DNA of 64,000 bases from Paraburkholderia sp. PGU19 (GTDB lineage: Bacteria; Pseudomonadota; Gammaproteobacteria; Burkholderiales; Burkholderiaceae), in assembly GCF_013426915.1 (NCBI RefSeq), contig NZ_AP023179.1, positions 868,001-932,000 of the forward strand, given 5' to 3'. Positions 1 to 9,871 of the stretch are shown in pieces; position 1 is the stretch's first letter; each line of letters begins with the position of its first letter. Position numbers and translations under genes: made by a program. A model generated the notes under the pieces. It was given only the letters and a program-made list of their open reading frames with translations, was not told the DNA's origin and searched no databases.

Positions 1-150
1 CCCGTCATTTTCATCACCGCTCACGACGACGCCGGCGTGCGTGAAGCCGCGCTCGCGGCGGGCGCGAAGGCCTATCTGCGCAAGCCCTTCAACGATGTGC
101 TTTTTATCAGGACAGTGTGTGCCGTGCTCGGCATCACTGCGCCGCTATGA
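1..150 (+). CDS. Response regulator receiver domain, C-terminal end (partial)
   Basis: An open frame enters from the left edge and stops with TGA at 148-150, giving 49 residues. The segment ITAHDD followed by GAKAYLRKPF is the end of a CheY-like receiver domain: the Thr of beta-4 and the conserved Lys-Pro pair (residues 28-29 here) that contacts the phosphorylated Asp. The protein ends about 20 residues after this pair, so the receiver is either a stand-alone CheY-like protein or the last domain of a hybrid kinase or a regulator with the receiver at its C-terminus. The upstream part lies outside the window, so partner and output cannot be named. Confidence 0.85.
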   Translation, partial: PVIFITAHDDAGVREAALAAGAKAYLRKPFNDVLFIRTVCAVLGITAPL

Positions 151-387
151 CTCAGCGACCGTTTAGCCAGCAGAACAGTCTGGCACAGGAGCGAGCCCAT
201 GTGCTTGCGCAAGATCATTGTCCCGAACGGCTTATTGGACCAAGGTCCAATTGTTTTCGACCTGGCCCGATTCCACACTGGACGCATCGGATTCGCCAGG
301 CCGGGTGACGCTCATCTGGATTTGTTCGCCGCGCGATGTGCGCAATAGGCGCGGCGGACGCAACCGTATCGCTTGGGAAGCTTCAAC

Positions 388-867
388 ATGAAACGAGTTC
401 TTGGAACGACGCTGATATTCGCTACGACGTTGCTGCTGGCAGATGCAGCAGCGGCACAACAACCTATCTTCTATCCCGCCAAAGGCCAGAGCCAGCAGAC
501 GCAGTCCAACGACACGGCGCAGTGCCACAACTGGGCGACGCAGAACACGGGCGTCAATCCTGCCGCGCTTGCGCAGAACGCCGCGAATCAGCCGCCGCCG
601 CCGGGACCGTCCGGACAGCGGCTGGGCGGCGCGGCGCGCGGTGCGGCCGGCGGCGCGGCGATCGGCGCGATCGCGGGCGACGCAGGTAAAGGCGCGGCGG
701 CGGGCGCGATCGTGGGCACGATGGCGGGCGGCGCGCGGCAACGCCGTCAGACTGCCGCTGCTCAGGAGCAACAGCAGGCCACCCAACAGCAGACATCGCA
801 GCAGATGGCTACCTGGAACCGCGCGGTCGCGGCCTGCATGACGGGACGCGGGTATACGGCGCAATGA
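388..867 (+). CDS. Exported glycine-zipper protein (YMGG-like)
   Basis: This gene encodes 159 residues. Residues 1 to about 25 form a signal peptide (positively charged start, a hydrophobic Leu/Ala stretch, then AAAAQQ). The middle has a run of Gly/Ala with small residues in a zipper pattern (GGAARGAAGGAAIGAIAGDA and following), the hallmark of glycine-zipper proteins that insert in or associate with the envelope. The C-terminus is Gln-rich and ends in a short tail with one Cys. The start at 388 is preceded by GGGAAG at a fitting distance and gives a clean signal peptide. The stop is two bases before the first possible start of the efflux adaptor, so it may be the first gene of that operon. 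The exact role is unknown; envelope stress or outer-membrane association is an inference. Confidence 0.75.
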   Translation: MKRVLGTTLIFATTLLLADAAAAQQPIFYPAKGQSQQTQSNDTAQCHNWATQNTGVNPAALAQNAANQPPPPGPSGQRLGGAARGAAGGAAIGAIAGDAGKGAAAGAIVGTMAGGARQRRQTAAAQEQQQATQQQTSQQMATWNRAVAACMTGRGYTAQ

Positions 868-892
868 CATGTCGATCGAAGGGAGCCGCGCG

Positions 893-2212
893 ATGAATTG
901 TCGATCGTACGTGGGCATGTCAGGGACGGGGCCGGCTGCCATGCAGCATTGGGGCCGCGCTGCGGCACGTGCGTCACGCTGGCCGCTGGCGGCGCTCGTG
1001 TCCGTGCTGTGCCTCACCGCCTGCAAGAAAGCCCCCACCGAACCCCCACGCCCGAGCGTCGAAGTCACCGTCGTCACGGTGCGGCAGCAGGAAACGCCCG
1101 TCGATTTCGAGTTCACCGCGCAGACGCAGAGTTCACGCGAGGTGGAAATCCGTGCGCGCGTGGATGGTTTTCTGGAGCGGCGCATGTACACGGAAGGCGC
1201 GCTTGTCAAGGACGGCCAGGTGCTGTTCGTGATGGACAAGCAGCCCTTCGAGGCGGCACTGCAGTCCGCCAAGGGCGCGCTCGCGCAGCAGCAGGCCCGG
1301 TTACTCGTCACGAAGCAGAACCTCGCCCGCGTGATTCCGCTGGCTGCGCAGAACGCGTTGAGCAAGAAGGATCTCGACGATGCCACCGGCAACGAGAAAC
1401 AGGCCGAAGCCGCTGTAATCGCCGCGCAGGGCGAAGTGCGCACGGCCGAGCTGAACCTGAGCTACTGCACGATCCGCTCGCCGCTGCAGGGGCTGTCGAG
1501 CTTCGCGCGTGTGCAGGACGGCAGCTATGTGACGCCGAACCAGTCGGGGCTGCTCACCTACGTCTACCAGCTCGATCCGATGTGGGTGAACTTCAGCATC
1601 TCCGAGAACGAACTGCTGCGCTATCGCGATCAGATCACCAAGGGCCTGCTGCGCTTTCCGGCCGACAACCAGTTCGACGTAACGATCATCCAGGCCGATG
1701 GCTCGGTCTATCCGCAGAAGGGCCGCATCGACTTCGCGAACCCCGCGTTCAGCCAGGAGACGGGCACCTTCCTCGTGCGCGCCACCTTCGCCAATCCGAA
1801 GGGCACGCTCAAGCCCGGCCAGTTCGTGCGCGCGATGGTCTCGGGCGCGGTACGGCCCAATGCCGTGCTGGTGCCGCAGCGCGCGGTGCTGCAGGGCGCG
1901 AAGAGCCACTTCGTGTGGGTGCTCGACCAGGACTCGAAGCCGCATCAGCGCGTGGTCGACGTCGGCGACTGGCACGGCGACGACTGGTTCGTCAACGAAG
2001 GGCTGAAGGCGGGCGAGCGGGTGGTGGTCGATGGCGCGATCCGTGTGTCGTCGGATGCGCAGATCAAGGTGGTGAGCGCGGCGCCTGGCAGTGCGCCTGC
2101 CACGCCGGCTTCCGCGCCGCCTGCGGCGAGCGCCGCCGCGGCGTCCGCACCCGCCGCCACGCTGGCGCAGACGCGCCCGGCCAGCGTGAGCCCTGACCCG
2201 ATGACCCGATGA
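893..2212 (+). CDS. RND efflux periplasmic adaptor (MFP) lipoprotein
   Basis: The protein is the membrane-fusion subunit that couples an RND pump to an outer-membrane channel. A lipobox ending LTAC (Cys 44 with this start) indicates a lipid anchor in the inner membrane. Then come a first beta-barrel/lipoyl strand (VEVTVVTVRQQETPVDFEFT), a coiled-coil hairpin rich in Ala, Gln and Glu (LQSAKGALAQQQARL and the later returning helix), a second lipoyl half (YCTIRSPLQG) and beta-barrel and membrane-proximal domains. The tail is Ala/Pro-rich, which is low-complexity. I chose 893 because GGGAG sits seven bases upstream; 869 and 941 are alternative starts, and 941 would give a more usual signal peptide length. 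The gene opens the tripartite set and the pump starts 31 bases downstream. Length and domain order match the AcrA/MexA family. Confidence 0.93.
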   Translation: MNCRSYVGMSGTGPAAMQHWGRAAARASRWPLAALVSVLCLTACKKAPTEPPRPSVEVTVVTVRQQETPVDFEFTAQTQSSREVEIRARVDGFLERRMYTEGALVKDGQVLFVMDKQPFEAALQSAKGALAQQQARLLVTKQNLARVIPLAAQNALSKKDLDDATGNEKQAEAAVIAAQGEVRTAELNLSYCTIRSPLQGLSSFARVQDGSYVTPNQSGLLTYVYQLDPMWVNFSISENELLRYRDQITKGLLRFPADNQFDVTIIQADGSVYPQKGRIDFANPAFSQETGTFLVRATFANPKGTLKPGQFVRAMVSGAVRPNAVLVPQRAVLQGAKSHFVWVLDQDSKPHQRVVDVGDWHGDDWFVNEGLKAGERVVVDGAIRVSSDAQIKVVSAAPGSAPATPASAPPAASAAAASAPAATLAQTRPASVSPDPMTR

Positions 2213-2243
2213 CGACCGACGCCATCCGGCGCACCCCGACCCG

Positions 2244-5200
2244 ATGAACATCTCCCACTTCTGCATCGACCGGCCGATCTTCGCCTCGGTCATCTCGATC
2301 GTCATCACGCTGGGCGGCGCGCTGTGCATGCTCGCGCTGCCCACCGCGCAGTACCCCGACATCACGCCGCCGCAGATCACGATCTCCGCGACCTACCCGG
2401 GCGCGAGCGCCGACGTGGTCGCCAACAACGTCGCCGCGCCGATCGAGCAGCAGGTCAACGGCGCCGACAACATGATCTACATGAGCTCGTCGAGCTCCTC
2501 GACGGGCAACCTGACGATCAACGCGTACTTCCAGATCGGCACCAACCCCGAACTCGCCCAGGTCGACGTGCAGAACCGCGTGAACCTCGCGCTGCCGCAA
2601 CTGCCGCAGTCGGTCACCAACCAGGGCGTGCAGGTCCAGAAGAAGTCGCAGGCGTTCATGATGGTGATCGCGATCTACTCGCCCAGCGAGCGCTACGACG
2701 CCACCTATATCGCCAACTACGCGAACGTCTACGTGCTCGACGCCCTGAAGCGCATCCCGGGCGCCAACCAGTCGAGCATCTTCGGCACGCCCGACTACGC
2801 GATGCGCATCTGGCTGCGCCCTGACCGCATGGCGCAGCTGGGCATCACGGCCGCCGACGTGCAGCGCGCCGTCGCCAACCAGAACCAGCAGTTCGCCGTC
2901 GGCCGTCTGGGGCAATCGCCTACGGGCGCTCCCGTCGAACAGTCGTTCGCGGTCACGACCACCGGGCGCCTGACGGAGCCCAGCGAGTTCGAGAACATCA
3001 TCATCCGCGCGCAGAGCGGCGGGGCGGCGATCGTGCGCCTGAAGGACATCGGCCGTGCCGAACTGGGCCAGAAGGACTACTCGATCCGCAGCCGCTTCCA
3101 GGGCAAGCCCGCCACCGTGATCGCCGTCTACCAGCAGCCGGGCGCCAACGCGCTCGATGTCTCCAAGCAGGTGCGCGCCACGCTCGCCGAGATGAAGAAG
3201 ACGTTCCCCGAGGGCATCGACTACGAGATCGCGATGGACACCACCGAGTTCACGCGCGCCTCGATCTCGGACGTCGTGCACACGTTCTTCGAGGCCGTCG
3301 TGCTGGTGGTGATCGTCGTGTTCGTGTTCCTGCAGAGCCTGCGCGCGACGCTGATTCCCGTGCTCGCGGTGCCCGTGTCGATCGTCGGCACGTTCATGGG
3401 GATGGAGGCGCTTGGTTTCTCGATCAACATGCTCACGCTGTTCGGCATGGTGCTGGCCATCGGTATCGTGGTCGATGATGCGATCGTCGTGATCGAGAAC
3501 GTCGAGCGCAACATGACCGTGCACAAGCTCGATCCGAAGGCGGCCGCCAAGCAGGCGATGGATGAAGTGGCCGGGCCCGTCGTCGCCATCGTGCTGGTGC
3601 TGTGTGCGGTGTTCGTGCCGGTGGCGTTTCTCGGCGGCATCACCGGGCAGATGTACAAGCAGTTCGCCATCACGATTGCGATTTCCGTGGTGATCTCGGG
3701 CATCGTCGCGCTGACGCTCTCGCCCGCGCTCGCGGCGCTGCTGCTCAAGCCCGGACATCACGAGAAGAAGGGCTTCTTCCGCTGGTTCGACAACCAGTTC
3801 GCGCGCATGACGGCGGGCTATACGCGTGCCGTGCGCCTCATCATCAAGCGCTTCGTGATCGCGCTGCTGCTGTTTGTCGGCATGATCGTGCTGGCCGTCG
3901 TGATGATGCGCGACATCCCCACCGCGTTCCTGCCGCCCGAGGACCAGGGCTATCTGCTGGGCGCCGTGATCATGCCCGATGCGGCGTCGCTGGACCGCAC
4001 GGGGCAGGTGTCGGACCGCGTGTCCGAGTACTTCATGAAGCAGCCGGCCGTGGGCAGCATCACGACGGTCGACGGCTTCAGCATTCTCGACAGCCAGAAC
4101 AAGAACAACTCGTCGACGTTCTTTGTCGGCTTCAAGAGCTTCGAGGACCGGTATTCGTCGGCCAATATCCGCACGCAGAATGCGCGCGCCGTGCTCATCG
4201 ATGCCTACAAGACGCTCTCGCAGATCCGCGAGGGCATCGTCGTGCCCCTCAATCCGCCGTCGATTCCGGGGCTGGGCACCACAGGCGGCACGGAGATGTG
4301 GATCCAGAGCAAGGGTGACGCGACGATCGCGCAGTTCGCCGCCGTGGTGGACGACTTCGTCGCGAAGGCCAAGCAGCGCCCCGAACTGACGGGCGTCACC
4401 TCGACCTTCAACGCGAACTCGCAGCAGCTGCTGGTCGACGTGGACCGCGACAAGGCCGAGACGCTCGGCGTGCCCGTCCAGGACGTCTACAGCGCGATGC
4501 AGACGATGTTCGGCTCGCTGTACGTGTCGCAGTTCAACCGCTCGAGCCGGCTGTGGCAGGTGATTTTGCAGGCCGAGCCGTCGTACCGGCTGCGGCCCGA
4601 CGACCTGACGCAGATCTTCGTGCGCAGCACGAACGGCAGCATGGTGCCGCTCAAATCCGTGGTGACCTCGCGCTACGTGACCGGGCCGGACCTGATCACG
4701 CGCTTCAACAACTTCCCGGCCGTGAAGATCACGGCGAACGCGGCGCCCGGCTACGCGTCGGGCCAGGTGATCACCGCGCTCGAGGAAGTGGGCGCGCAGA
4801 TGCCGTCGGAGTACGGGATCGCGTGGAGCGGCGAGGCGTTCGAGGCGAAGCAGTCGGGCGGCACCTCGGGCCTGGTGTTCGTGTTCGGTCTGATCATGGT
4901 GTTCCTGATTCTCGCGGCGCAGTACGAGAAGTGGAGCCTGCCGTTCGGCGTGCTGATGGCGGTGCCGTTTGCGTTGTTTGGCGCGCTGCTGGCGATCCTG
5001 CTGCGCGGGCTGAACAACGACGTGTACTTCCAGATCGGTCTGACGATGCTGGTGGCGCTCGCGGCGAAGAACGCGATCCTGATCTTCGAGTTCGCGGTGC
5101 TCAACCGCGAGTCGGGCAAGTCGGTGTTCGACGCGACGATGACGGCGGCCGAGGAGCGGCTGCGGCCGATCGTGATGACCTCGCTCGCGTTCATCCTGGG

Positions 5201-5471
5201 TTGCGTGCCGCTCGCGATCGCGACGGGCGCGTCGGCCAACAGCCGGCATTCGATCGGCACGGGGGTGATCGGCGGGATGCTCGGGGCCACGGCGATCGCG
5301 GTGTTCTTCATTCCGATGTTCTTCTATGTGCTCGAAACGATGTCGGAGCGCTCGGAGAAGAAGAAGGCCAAGAAGGCGGGCGAGCCGCCAAAGGTGCCGC
5401 CTTCGGTGGGCGGCCCCAAGGTCGGCGGCGGCCCGACGACGAACCCGTCCGCACCGCGCGAGGGTGACTGA
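2244..5471 (+). CDS. RND efflux transporter, inner membrane (AcrB/MexB family, HAE1)
   Basis: This is a 1075-residue proton-driven multidrug pump, slightly longer than AcrB because of a charged, Pro/Gly-rich C-terminal tail. It begins with the standard short cytoplasmic helix and first membrane helix (FCIDRPIFASVISIVITLGG). The first periplasmic loop has the porter subdomains, followed by six membrane helices; the proton relay region is visible in FGMVLAIGIVVDDAIVVIEN, which carries the paired Asp residues of helix 4. The second half repeats the plan, with GLTMLVALAAKNAILIFEF containing the conserved Lys of helix 10. The preceding adaptor and the outer-membrane factor that starts two bases after its stop make a complete tripartite system. 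Substrates cannot be predicted from the sequence; the family exports amphiphilic drugs, solvents and similar compounds. Confidence 0.96.
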   Translation: MNISHFCIDRPIFASVISIVITLGGALCMLALPTAQYPDITPPQITISATYPGASADVVANNVAAPIEQQVNGADNMIYMSSSSSSTGNLTINAYFQIGTNPELAQVDVQNRVNLALPQLPQSVTNQGVQVQKKSQAFMMVIAIYSPSERYDATYIANYANVYVLDALKRIPGANQSSIFGTPDYAMRIWLRPDRMAQLGITAADVQRAVANQNQQFAVGRLGQSPTGAPVEQSFAVTTTGRLTEPSEFENIIIRAQSGGAAIVRLKDIGRAELGQKDYSIRSRFQGKPATVIAVYQQPGANALDVSKQVRATLAEMKKTFPEGIDYEIAMDTTEFTRASISDVVHTFFEAVVLVVIVVFVFLQSLRATLIPVLAVPVSIVGTFMGMEALGFSINMLTLFGMVLAIGIVVDDAIVVIENVERNMTVHKLDPKAAAKQAMDEVAGPVVAIVLVLCAVFVPVAFLGGITGQMYKQFAITIAISVVISGIVALTLSPALAALLLKPGHHEKKGFFRWFDNQFARMTAGYTRAVRLIIKRFVIALLLFVGMIVLAVVMMRDIPTAFLPPEDQGYLLGAVIMPDAASLDRTGQVSDRVSEYFMKQPAVGSITTVDGFSILDSQNKNNSSTFFVGFKSFEDRYSSANIRTQNARAVLIDAYKTLSQIREGIVVPLNPPSIPGLGTTGGTEMWIQSKGDATIAQFAAVVDDFVAKAKQRPELTGVTSTFNANSQQLLVDVDRDKAETLGVPVQDVYSAMQTMFGSLYVSQFNRSSRLWQVILQAEPSYRLRPDDLTQIFVRSTNGSMVPLKSVVTSRYVTGPDLITRFNNFPAVKITANAAPGYASGQVITALEEVGAQMPSEYGIAWSGEAFEAKQSGGTSGLVFVFGLIMVFLILAAQYEKWSLPFGVLMAVPFALFGALLAILLRGLNNDVYFQIGLTMLVALAAKNAILIFEFAVLNRESGKSVFDATMTAAEERLRPIVMTSLAFILGCVPLAIATGASANSRHSIGTGVIGGMLGATAIAVFFIPMFFYVLETMSERSEKKKAKKAGEPPKVPPSVGGPKVGGGPTTNPSAPREGD

Positions 5472-5472
5472 C

Positions 5473-6930
5473 ATGCGCCGCGCCCTCGTTCTCTGCGTGC
5501 CATGCGTCCTCGCCCTGAGCGGCTGCCTGCTCGGGCCGAACTACTCGCGCCCGCCGCTCGACGTGCCCGCGACGTACCGCTTCCCCGACAACTACGCGGC
5601 CGACATCGCGAACACTGAATGGTGGAAGCAGTTCGACGACCCGGTGCTCGATGAACTGATCACGACCGCGCTGGCGAACAACAACGACGTGAAGATCGCC
5701 GCGGCGCGCGTCGACCAGTTTCTCGGCCAGTTCGTGACGACGCGCGCGGCGCTGTTTCCGCAGGTCGGCGCTGGCTTCGATGCCGAACGCCAGCGCATCT
5801 CGACGTCTTCGTCGCCGCTGCTCGCGAACGTGCAGAACCCCGTGTTCAACACGTACACGGCGTCGCTCTCGGCATCGTGGGAGATCGATCTCTTCGGCCG
5901 CAATCGCCGCCTGACGGAATCGGCACGCGCAAGCCTGCTGTCGACGGAAGAAGCGAAGCGCGGCACGGTGCTGACGCTGGTGTCGTCGGTGGCGTCGTCG
6001 TATATCAACCTGCGCAGTCTCGACCGGCAGCTGGAGATCGCGAAGGCCACCACGGAGAGCCGCGCCGAATCCGTGCACGTGTTCGAACTGCGCTTCAAGG
6101 GCGGCGAGGTCTCGCAGATGGAACTCGCGCAGAGCCAGTCGGAATACGAGGCATCGCGCGCGGTGATTCCGCAGATCGAGGCGCAGATCGCGCAGCAGGA
6201 AGATGCGCTCTCGGTGCTGCTCGGGCGCAATCCGGGCGATATCCTGCGCGGGCGCGCGCTGGCCGAACTCGCGGCGCCTGCCGTACCGTCGGGGCTGCCG
6301 TCGGACCTGCTGGAGCGCCGTCCCGATCTGCGTCAGGCCGAGCAGGATCTGGTCGCGGCGAATGCGCAGATCGGCGCGGCCAAGGCGCTGTATTTCCCGC
6401 AGATTTCGCTGACGGGGCTGCTCGGCACGCAAAGCGGGCAGTTCTCGAAGCTCTTTACGGGGCCGGCGCGCGTGTGGTCGTTTGCGGGTTCGATCGCGCA
6501 GCCGATCTTCGAAGGCGGCGCGATCGTCGGCCAGGTGAAGCAGGCCGAGGCGGTGCAGCAACAGGCGCTGTACTCGTACCGCAAGGCGATCCAGGTCGCG
6601 TTCCAGGAAGTCGACGATGCGCTGATCTCGTCGCAGAAGGTGCGTGAACAGTTCGACGTGCAGGCACGCCAGGTGGACGCGCTGGCGACCTATGCACATC
6701 TGGCCCGGCTGCGGTACGAAGGCGGCTACACGAGCTATATCGAGGTGCTCGATGCCGAGCGCAGTCTCTTCAACGCGCAGCTGAACCAGACGCAGACCCA
6801 GGCGGGCGTGCTGGTGTCGTATGTGAACCTGTACAAGGCGATGGGCGGAGGCTGGGTCATCACGGCCGAAAGCATGACGACCCAGGCCGCGCAGCACAGC
6901 GGCGATCCAGCCGCGCAGAGCGCGAAATGA
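5473..6930 (+). CDS. Outer-membrane factor lipoprotein of RND efflux system (NodT/OprM family)
   Basis: The product, 485 residues, forms the trimeric outer-membrane exit duct for the pump encoded just upstream. A lipoprotein signal ends in LSGC (Cys 17), followed by LGPNYSRPP, the usual start of mature NodT-type channels. Two repeated helix-strand halves follow, each with long amphipathic helices (for example ARASLLSTEEAKRGTVL and later VAANAQIGAAKALYFPQISL, the typical second-repeat motif). The C-terminal part has YEGGYTSYIEVLDAERSLF, a well conserved stretch of the family. The start at 5473 lies two bases after the pump stop; an open frame continues further upstream but gives no signal peptide. 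The stop overlaps the pqiA start by four bases, so translation of the efflux genes and the pqi genes is probably coupled. Confidence 0.94.
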   Translation: MRRALVLCVPCVLALSGCLLGPNYSRPPLDVPATYRFPDNYAADIANTEWWKQFDDPVLDELITTALANNNDVKIAAARVDQFLGQFVTTRAALFPQVGAGFDAERQRISTSSSPLLANVQNPVFNTYTASLSASWEIDLFGRNRRLTESARASLLSTEEAKRGTVLTLVSSVASSYINLRSLDRQLEIAKATTESRAESVHVFELRFKGGEVSQMELAQSQSEYEASRAVIPQIEAQIAQQEDALSVLLGRNPGDILRGRALAELAAPAVPSGLPSDLLERRPDLRQAEQDLVAANAQIGAAKALYFPQISLTGLLGTQSGQFSKLFTGPARVWSFAGSIAQPIFEGGAIVGQVKQAEAVQQQALYSYRKAIQVAFQEVDDALISSQKVREQFDVQARQVDALATYAHLARLRYEGGYTSYIEVLDAERSLFNAQLNQTQTQAGVLVSYVNLYKAMGGGWVITAESMTTQAAQHSGDPAAQSAK

Positions 6931-8273
6931 GCGAGACGGCGTCCGCGTATCTCGGCCACGCGACGCGCACGCCAGTGATCGCCTGTCACGAATGCGATCT
7001 GCTCCAGCGCGAAAGCACCGTGCCGCCCGAAGGCGTGCTGCGCTGCTGCCGCTGCCGCGCGACGCTATACCGGCGTCACGCGAACAGCCTCGACCGCACG
7101 CTCGCCTATGCGCTCGCCGCCTGCGTGCTGTGGATCGTGTCGAACGCGTTTCCTATCGTCGGTCTGTCGGTGAACGGCGATCTCGTCGAAACGACGATGT
7201 TTGGCGCGGTGCGCGTGCTATACCGGGATGGCATGTGGCCGCTGTCGGCGCTGATCTTCATCACGACGATACTGATGCCCGCGTGCCAGGCGCTCGGCCT
7301 CGTGTGGCTGCTGTTGCCGTTGCGGCTCGGGCGCACGCCGTATCGCGCGGATGCCGTGTTCCGCTCGCTGCGGGTCGCGCAGGAGTGGGGCATGACGGAA
7401 GTGCTGATCCTCGGTCTGCTCGTCGCGCTGGTGAAGCTCGCGCATATCGCGGCGGTGGTGACGGGGCCTGCGTTGTGGTCGTTCGGCGCGTTGATGCTGT
7501 TGCTCGCGGCCGCCGCCTCTGCGTTCGATACGCGCGATCTGTGGTCGCGCCTCCAGGGCGTGCCCGATGCCGGCCCCGCGTTCGACAGCGACACGCCATT
7601 TCCTGCCGAAACAGCGGCGGGCTGCGGCCTGTGTGTGTGCCACGACTGCGGCTTGCTGACTCGACCAGGGCCCGCGCAAACCAGTGACGAACGCGACTAC
7701 GCGAACGTGCATGCCGCTGTCCACGTGCCGGCGCACTCCGCGCATTGCCCTCGTTGTGGCGCGCATCTGCATCTGCGCAAGCCCGACAGCCTCGCGCGTA
7801 CCTGGGCCTGTCTGATCGCGGCTGTCATCCTCTACATCCCGGCGAACGTGCTTCCCGTGATGGACACGAGTTCGCTGTTCGGCGCGCAGAAGGACACGAT
7901 CATGAGCGGCGTCGTCTATCTGTGGACCTCGGGTTCGTGGCCGCTTGCGGTGCTGGTCTTCATCGCGAGCATCGCAGTGCCGATGCTGAAGATTCTCGCG
8001 ATCGGTTTTCTCGCGACCTCGGCCAATTTCCGCTCCACCTGGCAGCCGGACCAGCGCGCGCGCATCTACCGGCTCGTCGAACTGGTCGGGCGCTGGTCGA
8101 TGCTCGATATCTACGTGATCGCCGTGCTCACGGCGCTCGTGCAGTTCAACGCGCTCGCCACCGTGCGCGCCGGTCCTGCTGCGATCGCGTTCGGCGCGGT
8201 CGTCGTGCTGACGATGTTCGCCGCGATGTCGTTCGATCCGCGGCTCATCTGGGATGCGAGGAAAACGGAATGA
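6927..8273 (+). CDS. pqiA: Paraquat-inducible protein A (PqiA), inner-membrane protein
   Basis: This is a 448-residue integral membrane protein with two PqiA repeats, the full-length arrangement. Each repeat begins with a zinc-ribbon-like pair of Cys motifs: CHECDLL with CCRCRATLYR near residues 25-50, and CHDCGLL with CPRCGAHLHLRKPDS near residues 240-290. Four hydrophobic helices follow each ribbon. PqiA works with the MCE protein PqiB and the lipoprotein PqiC in a trans-envelope lipid transport bridge; that role comes from family knowledge. It overlaps the efflux channel gene by four bases and pqiB by four bases. The unusual point is the direct linkage to an RND efflux system. Confidence 0.94.
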   Translation: MSETASAYLGHATRTPVIACHECDLLQRESTVPPEGVLRCCRCRATLYRRHANSLDRTLAYALAACVLWIVSNAFPIVGLSVNGDLVETTMFGAVRVLYRDGMWPLSALIFITTILMPACQALGLVWLLLPLRLGRTPYRADAVFRSLRVAQEWGMTEVLILGLLVALVKLAHIAAVVTGPALWSFGALMLLLAAAASAFDTRDLWSRLQGVPDAGPAFDSDTPFPAETAAGCGLCVCHDCGLLTRPGPAQTSDERDYANVHAAVHVPAHSAHCPRCGAHLHLRKPDSLARTWACLIAAVILYIPANVLPVMDTSSLFGAQKDTIMSGVVYLWTSGSWPLAVLVFIASIAVPMLKILAIGFLATSANFRSTWQPDQRARIYRLVELVGRWSMLDIYVIAVLTALVQFNALATVRAGPAAIAFGAVVVLTMFAAMSFDPRLIWDARKTE

Positions 8274-9871
8274 ACCGCCCGCCCGAGCTACCTGAAGCCG
8301 TCGCCGTGCCGCGCAAGCGCTGGCGCATCCAGTGGATCTGGCTGGTGCCTGTCGTCGCCGTGCTGGTCGGCGTCTGGCTCGCTGTGCAGGCGGTGCTCTC
8401 GCAAGGGCCGACCATCACGATCAGCTTCAAGACAGGCGAAGGGCTCGAAGCGGGCAAGACCAAGATTAAGTTCAAGGACGTCGATATCGGCGTCGTAAAG
8501 AGTGTTGCGCTGTCGAAGGACTACAAGAGCGTCGTCGCCACGGCCGAACTCACGCGCGACGCCACCGACATGCTCGTCGACGACACGCGCTTCTGGGTCG
8601 TGCGGCCGCGCGTGACGGGCGGCAACGTGTCGGGCATCAGCACATTGTTGTCAGGCGCGTTCATCGGGATGGACATCGGCCGCGCGAAGAATGAGCGGCG
8701 CGACTACACGGGGCTGGAAGTGCCGCCCGTGTTCGCGAGCGACGTGCCGGGCCGCGAGTTCGTGCTGCACGCATCGAACCTGGCTTCGCTCGATGTCGGT
8801 TCGCCGGTCTATTTCCGGCGCTTGCGCGTCGGGCAGGTGACGTCGTACGAACTCGACAAGAACGGTGGCGGCATCACGTTGCATATCTTCGTGAACGCGC
8901 CGTACGACCGCTACGTGAAGAGCGATTCGCGCTTCTGGGAAGCAGGCGGTATCGATATCGCACTCGGCACGGATGGCGTGAAGATCAACACGCAGTCGCT
9001 GGTGTCGATCCTGATCGGCGGTCTGGCCTTCGAAACGCCCGCGGAGTCGCTGGCGGAGGCCGAAGCGCAGGTGCGCACACCGTTTACGCTGTTCGCGACG
9101 CGCGCCGATGCGATGAAGGTGCAGGACCGCATCGTCGATACCTATGTGCTCAACTTCAAGGAATCGGTGCGCGGCCTGACGGTGGGTGCGCCCGTCGATT
9201 TTCGCGGCATCGTGCTCGGCGAGGTGGCGGCGATCTATACGCGTTTTGATCCCGTCACGAAACAGATCAGCATTCCTGTCGAGATCAAGTTCTATCCGGA
9301 GCGCTTCACGTCGCGCTATGCGGGCGAACCAGGAGAAGGACGCGTGGTGCGCGATCCAAAGGAGATCGCAGATTTCCTCGTGTCGCGCGGCTTCCGCGGG
9401 CAACTGAAAACGGGCAGCCTGCTGACAGGCCAACTGTACGTCTCGTTCGATTTCTTCCCGCATGCGCAGAAGGCGAGCATTGACTGGAGCCGCACGCCCG
9501 CCGAGCTGCCGACCGAGCCGAGCGGCCTGCAATCGCTGCAGGAGTCGATCAACCGGATCGTCACGCGCATCGACAAGCTGCCGATCGAGGAGATCGGCAA
9601 GAACACACAGCAGGCGCTCGCCGATGCGGGTACGCTGATGCAGAGCCTCAATACCCAGGTGGTGCCGCAGGCGAAGAGCACGTTGTCGGCGGCGCAGGCC
9701 ACGCTCAATTCGGCGAATAGCGCGCTGGCGCCTGATTCGACGCTGCAGCAGGATACGAGCGACGCGATCCGCGAACTCGCGCGCACGGCGGCGTCGTTCC
9801 GTGCGCTCTCGGATTATCTGCAACGCCATCCCGAAGCGCTGATACGAGGCAAACAGGAGGACGCAAAGTGA
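8270..9871 (+). CDS. pqiB: Intermembrane transport protein PqiB (three MCE/MlaD domains)
   Basis: The product has 533 residues. After a short cytoplasmic Arg/Lys-rich start, one membrane helix (WIWLVPVVAVLVGVWLAVQA) anchors it in the inner membrane. Three MCE domains follow in the periplasm, marked by repeated patterns such as TISFKTGEGLEAGKTKIKFK, GSPVYFRRLRVGQVTSYEL and GAPVDFRGIVLGEVAAIY. The C-terminal quarter is helical (LQESINRIVTRIDKLP and beyond), consistent with the needle-like coiled coil that spans the periplasm in this family. The start at 8270 overlaps the pqiA stop by four bases; the reading frame is open further upstream but that part is an antisense-of-frame artefact of pqiA. 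Three MCE domains are typical for PqiB, unlike the seven of LetB/YebT. Confidence 0.94.
   Translation: MNRPPELPEAVAVPRKRWRIQWIWLVPVVAVLVGVWLAVQAVLSQGPTITISFKTGEGLEAGKTKIKFKDVDIGVVKSVALSKDYKSVVATAELTRDATDMLVDDTRFWVVRPRVTGGNVSGISTLLSGAFIGMDIGRAKNERRDYTGLEVPPVFASDVPGREFVLHASNLASLDVGSPVYFRRLRVGQVTSYELDKNGGGITLHIFVNAPYDRYVKSDSRFWEAGGIDIALGTDGVKINTQSLVSILIGGLAFETPAESLAEAEAQVRTPFTLFATRADAMKVQDRIVDTYVLNFKESVRGLTVGAPVDFRGIVLGEVAAIYTRFDPVTKQISIPVEIKFYPERFTSRYAGEPGEGRVVRDPKEIADFLVSRGFRGQLKTGSLLTGQLYVSFDFFPHAQKASIDWSRTPAELPTEPSGLQSLQESINRIVTRIDKLPIEEIGKNTQQALADAGTLMQSLNTQVVPQAKSTLSAAQATLNSANSALAPDSTLQQDTSDAIRELARTAASFRALSDYLQRHPEALIRGKQEDAK

Noticed and set aside
2064..5474. A 1136-codon open frame on the minus strand across the efflux pump gene
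   Set aside because: It is the antisense shadow of the RND pump: no ribosome binding site, His/Arg/Asp-rich composition and no family pattern. The same holds for the long minus frames over 5308-6897 and 8651-9898.
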